A DNA stretch of 64,000 nucleotides, taken from the NCBI GenBank assembly GCA_963556195.1, contig OY744520.1, positions 155,818,607 through 155,882,606 of the forward strand, in the 5' to 3' direction. Shown here piece by piece: positions 63,017 through 64,000 of this stretch. Numbering within the stretch: the first letter of the stretch is position 1; the number at the start of each line of letters is the position of its first letter. The notes under the pieces were generated by a model. It was not told the DNA's origin. It ran no database searches and worked only from the letters and a program-made list of their open reading frames with translations. The translations under genes and the position numbers were made by a program. This DNA is from Sepiola atlantica. Lineage: Eukaryota; Mollusca; Cephalopoda; Sepiida; Sepiolidae.

Positions 63017-63030
63017 GTTGGCGACGAGAT
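63017..63030 (+). promoter_or_regulatory. Primer binding site of Gypsy element C
   Basis: GTTGGCGACGAGAT immediately after the LTR end: the place where a tRNA 3' end would prime minus-strand DNA. tRNA identity not determined. Confidence 0.7.
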
Positions 63031-63597
63031 ATGAAGCGTCAAATATAACAGTTTGACGAAGAACTATTTAAAAAAAAAAAAGTACAATGCAACGTGTTGA
63101 CGAGCAAACGGATTTTACGCTAAAGAAAAGTTTTCAACTTAAGTGAAAAAAAAAAAAAAATCGAACGTGGCAAAAGCGACAATTTACGCCGTTTTTTTCT
63201 GGGAATCCGACTTATAAACGAATGTAAAAGTGAATTTTTGTTTTGTCGCTAAACGACAAATCTGTTTTGTATTACTAAAGGACCAACTTGCAAACGAAAA
63301 GCGGATTTTGTTCTGTTGCAAAACGACAGGTCAGACTCGTATTACGAAAAGCAAGGAAGTAACCTACGAAAAAAAAAGAAGTTCACTGGTGGATTCTAAT
63401 TACTGCTTCCCGTTAGCAAAACAACAACTAAAGGAATCTTTTAATTAATAATTTGTTTGGCGGCGGTACTAAAAGGAAATACCATAGCTAGAAATTAAAG
63501 CTCAAGGAAAGGATTTTTTTTTAAAGTTATTACTGGATAACGGATAATACAGTAAAACGTCACGAAAAAAAAAAAAGAAAAAAAAAAGAAAAGTAAA
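63031..63597 (+). other. Leader of Gypsy element C
   Basis: Noncoding, A-rich leader between primer site and gag, with poly(A)-like runs at about 63145 and 63570. Imperfect repeats of a GTCGCTAAACGACAAATCTG-like and GTTGCAAAACGACAGGTCAG-like segment about 77 bp apart. Confidence 0.6.
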
Positions 63598-64000
63598 ATG
63601 GAAAAATTATCAAAAATGTTCATGCAATTTTTACAGGCACAAGCTGACCGCGAGGAAAGACAAAATCAGGCACAAGCTGACCGCGAGGAAAGACAAAATG
63701 AACGTTTTGCTAAAACACTGGAACTACTAAAGAGTAATCGAGAAAATGTCGACAGTGTTAATTTCTCCCATACAACTATCTTTAATAGTATGGACACATT
63801 TATTATGTGCCGGAGGAAGGAAAGACTTTTGAAGCATACTATACAAGATACGACGATGTTTTTCAACTGGACTGCAAAAATTGGCCAAATAGCCAGAAAG
63901 TGAGCTTTTTACTCAGGAAATTGGGTACATCAGAACACAGCAAATTCATAGATTACATATTACCTAAAAAAACTGCGGAATTAGAGTTCATGGAAGCTGT
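63598..64000 (+). CDS. Gypsy element C: gag start, partial
   Basis: ATG at 63598 after an A-rich leader. Residues 13-34 contain a tandem duplication (AQADREERQNQ, twice; 33-bp repeat at about 63635-63700) predicted as a charged helix. FNSMDTFI then runs into a frameshift near 63800; the coding signal continues one frame over with TFEAYYTRYDD, DCKNWPNSQKVSFLLRKLGT and DYILPKK to the window end. That segment resembles the gag of element B at 39.7 kb. One frame break suggests recent insertion with early decay, or a sequencing error in the reference. Gag builds the particle. Pol lies beyond the window. Confidence 0.75.

Overview
This is a eukaryotic, animal-type, AT-rich intergenic window. I found no host protein-coding gene that I can support. 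Nearly every recognisable protein trace is a decayed transposable element, and dozens of (TA)n, (GT)n, (GAT)n and (ATT)n arrays separate the element remains. The mix (Penelope-like elements, Ty3/Gypsy elements, a CR1/Jockey-type LINE tail, a THAP/P-type DNA transposon, SINE-like repeats and very dense microsatellites) fits a lophotrochozoan, perhaps a cephalopod mollusc. That species call is an inference from repeat style, not from a marker gene.

Layout. 0.6-1.1 kb: a 12-unit, 39-bp minisatellite. 3.9-5.0 kb: two copies of a fold-back MITE-like family, with a third at 24.5 kb and a half copy at 52.4 kb. 11.3, 16.2 and 29.5 kb: three copies of one dispersed repeat; two of them begin with a clear U2 snRNA 5' end, making it a candidate snRNA-headed SINE. 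16.7 and 27.4-28.1 kb: two 5'-truncated copies of one LINE. 21.4-23.5 kb, minus strand: a broken P-element/THAP9-like transposase. 33.2-35.9 kb: a degenerate Gypsy pol with a 3' LTR. 39.6-42.8 kb: a second, more broken Gypsy, with a related 3' end at 49.2-49.6 kb. 62.7-64 kb: the 5' LTR and gag start of a better preserved Gypsy that runs off the window.

The most striking pattern lies in 32.8-62.7 kb. At least ten 3' ends ('tails') of Penelope-like elements (PLEs) can be recognised by a hammerhead-like CTGANGA...GAAA hairpin. Nearly all of them run directly into a (TA)n array. In five places a 5'-truncated PLE, or only its tail, is capped at its 5' side by an inverted copy of its own tail, and each cap also abuts (TA)n. 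Three of the five enclose GIY-YIG endonuclease remnants. A possible explanation is insertion into self-complementary (TA)n, with both target strands priming on the same RNA 3' end. The 62.7-kb Gypsy LTR sits at the end of one such tail, so it inserted after that PLE.

The genes here do not form a pathway. The window records successive transposon insertions, with microsatellites as apparent landing sites or by-products.
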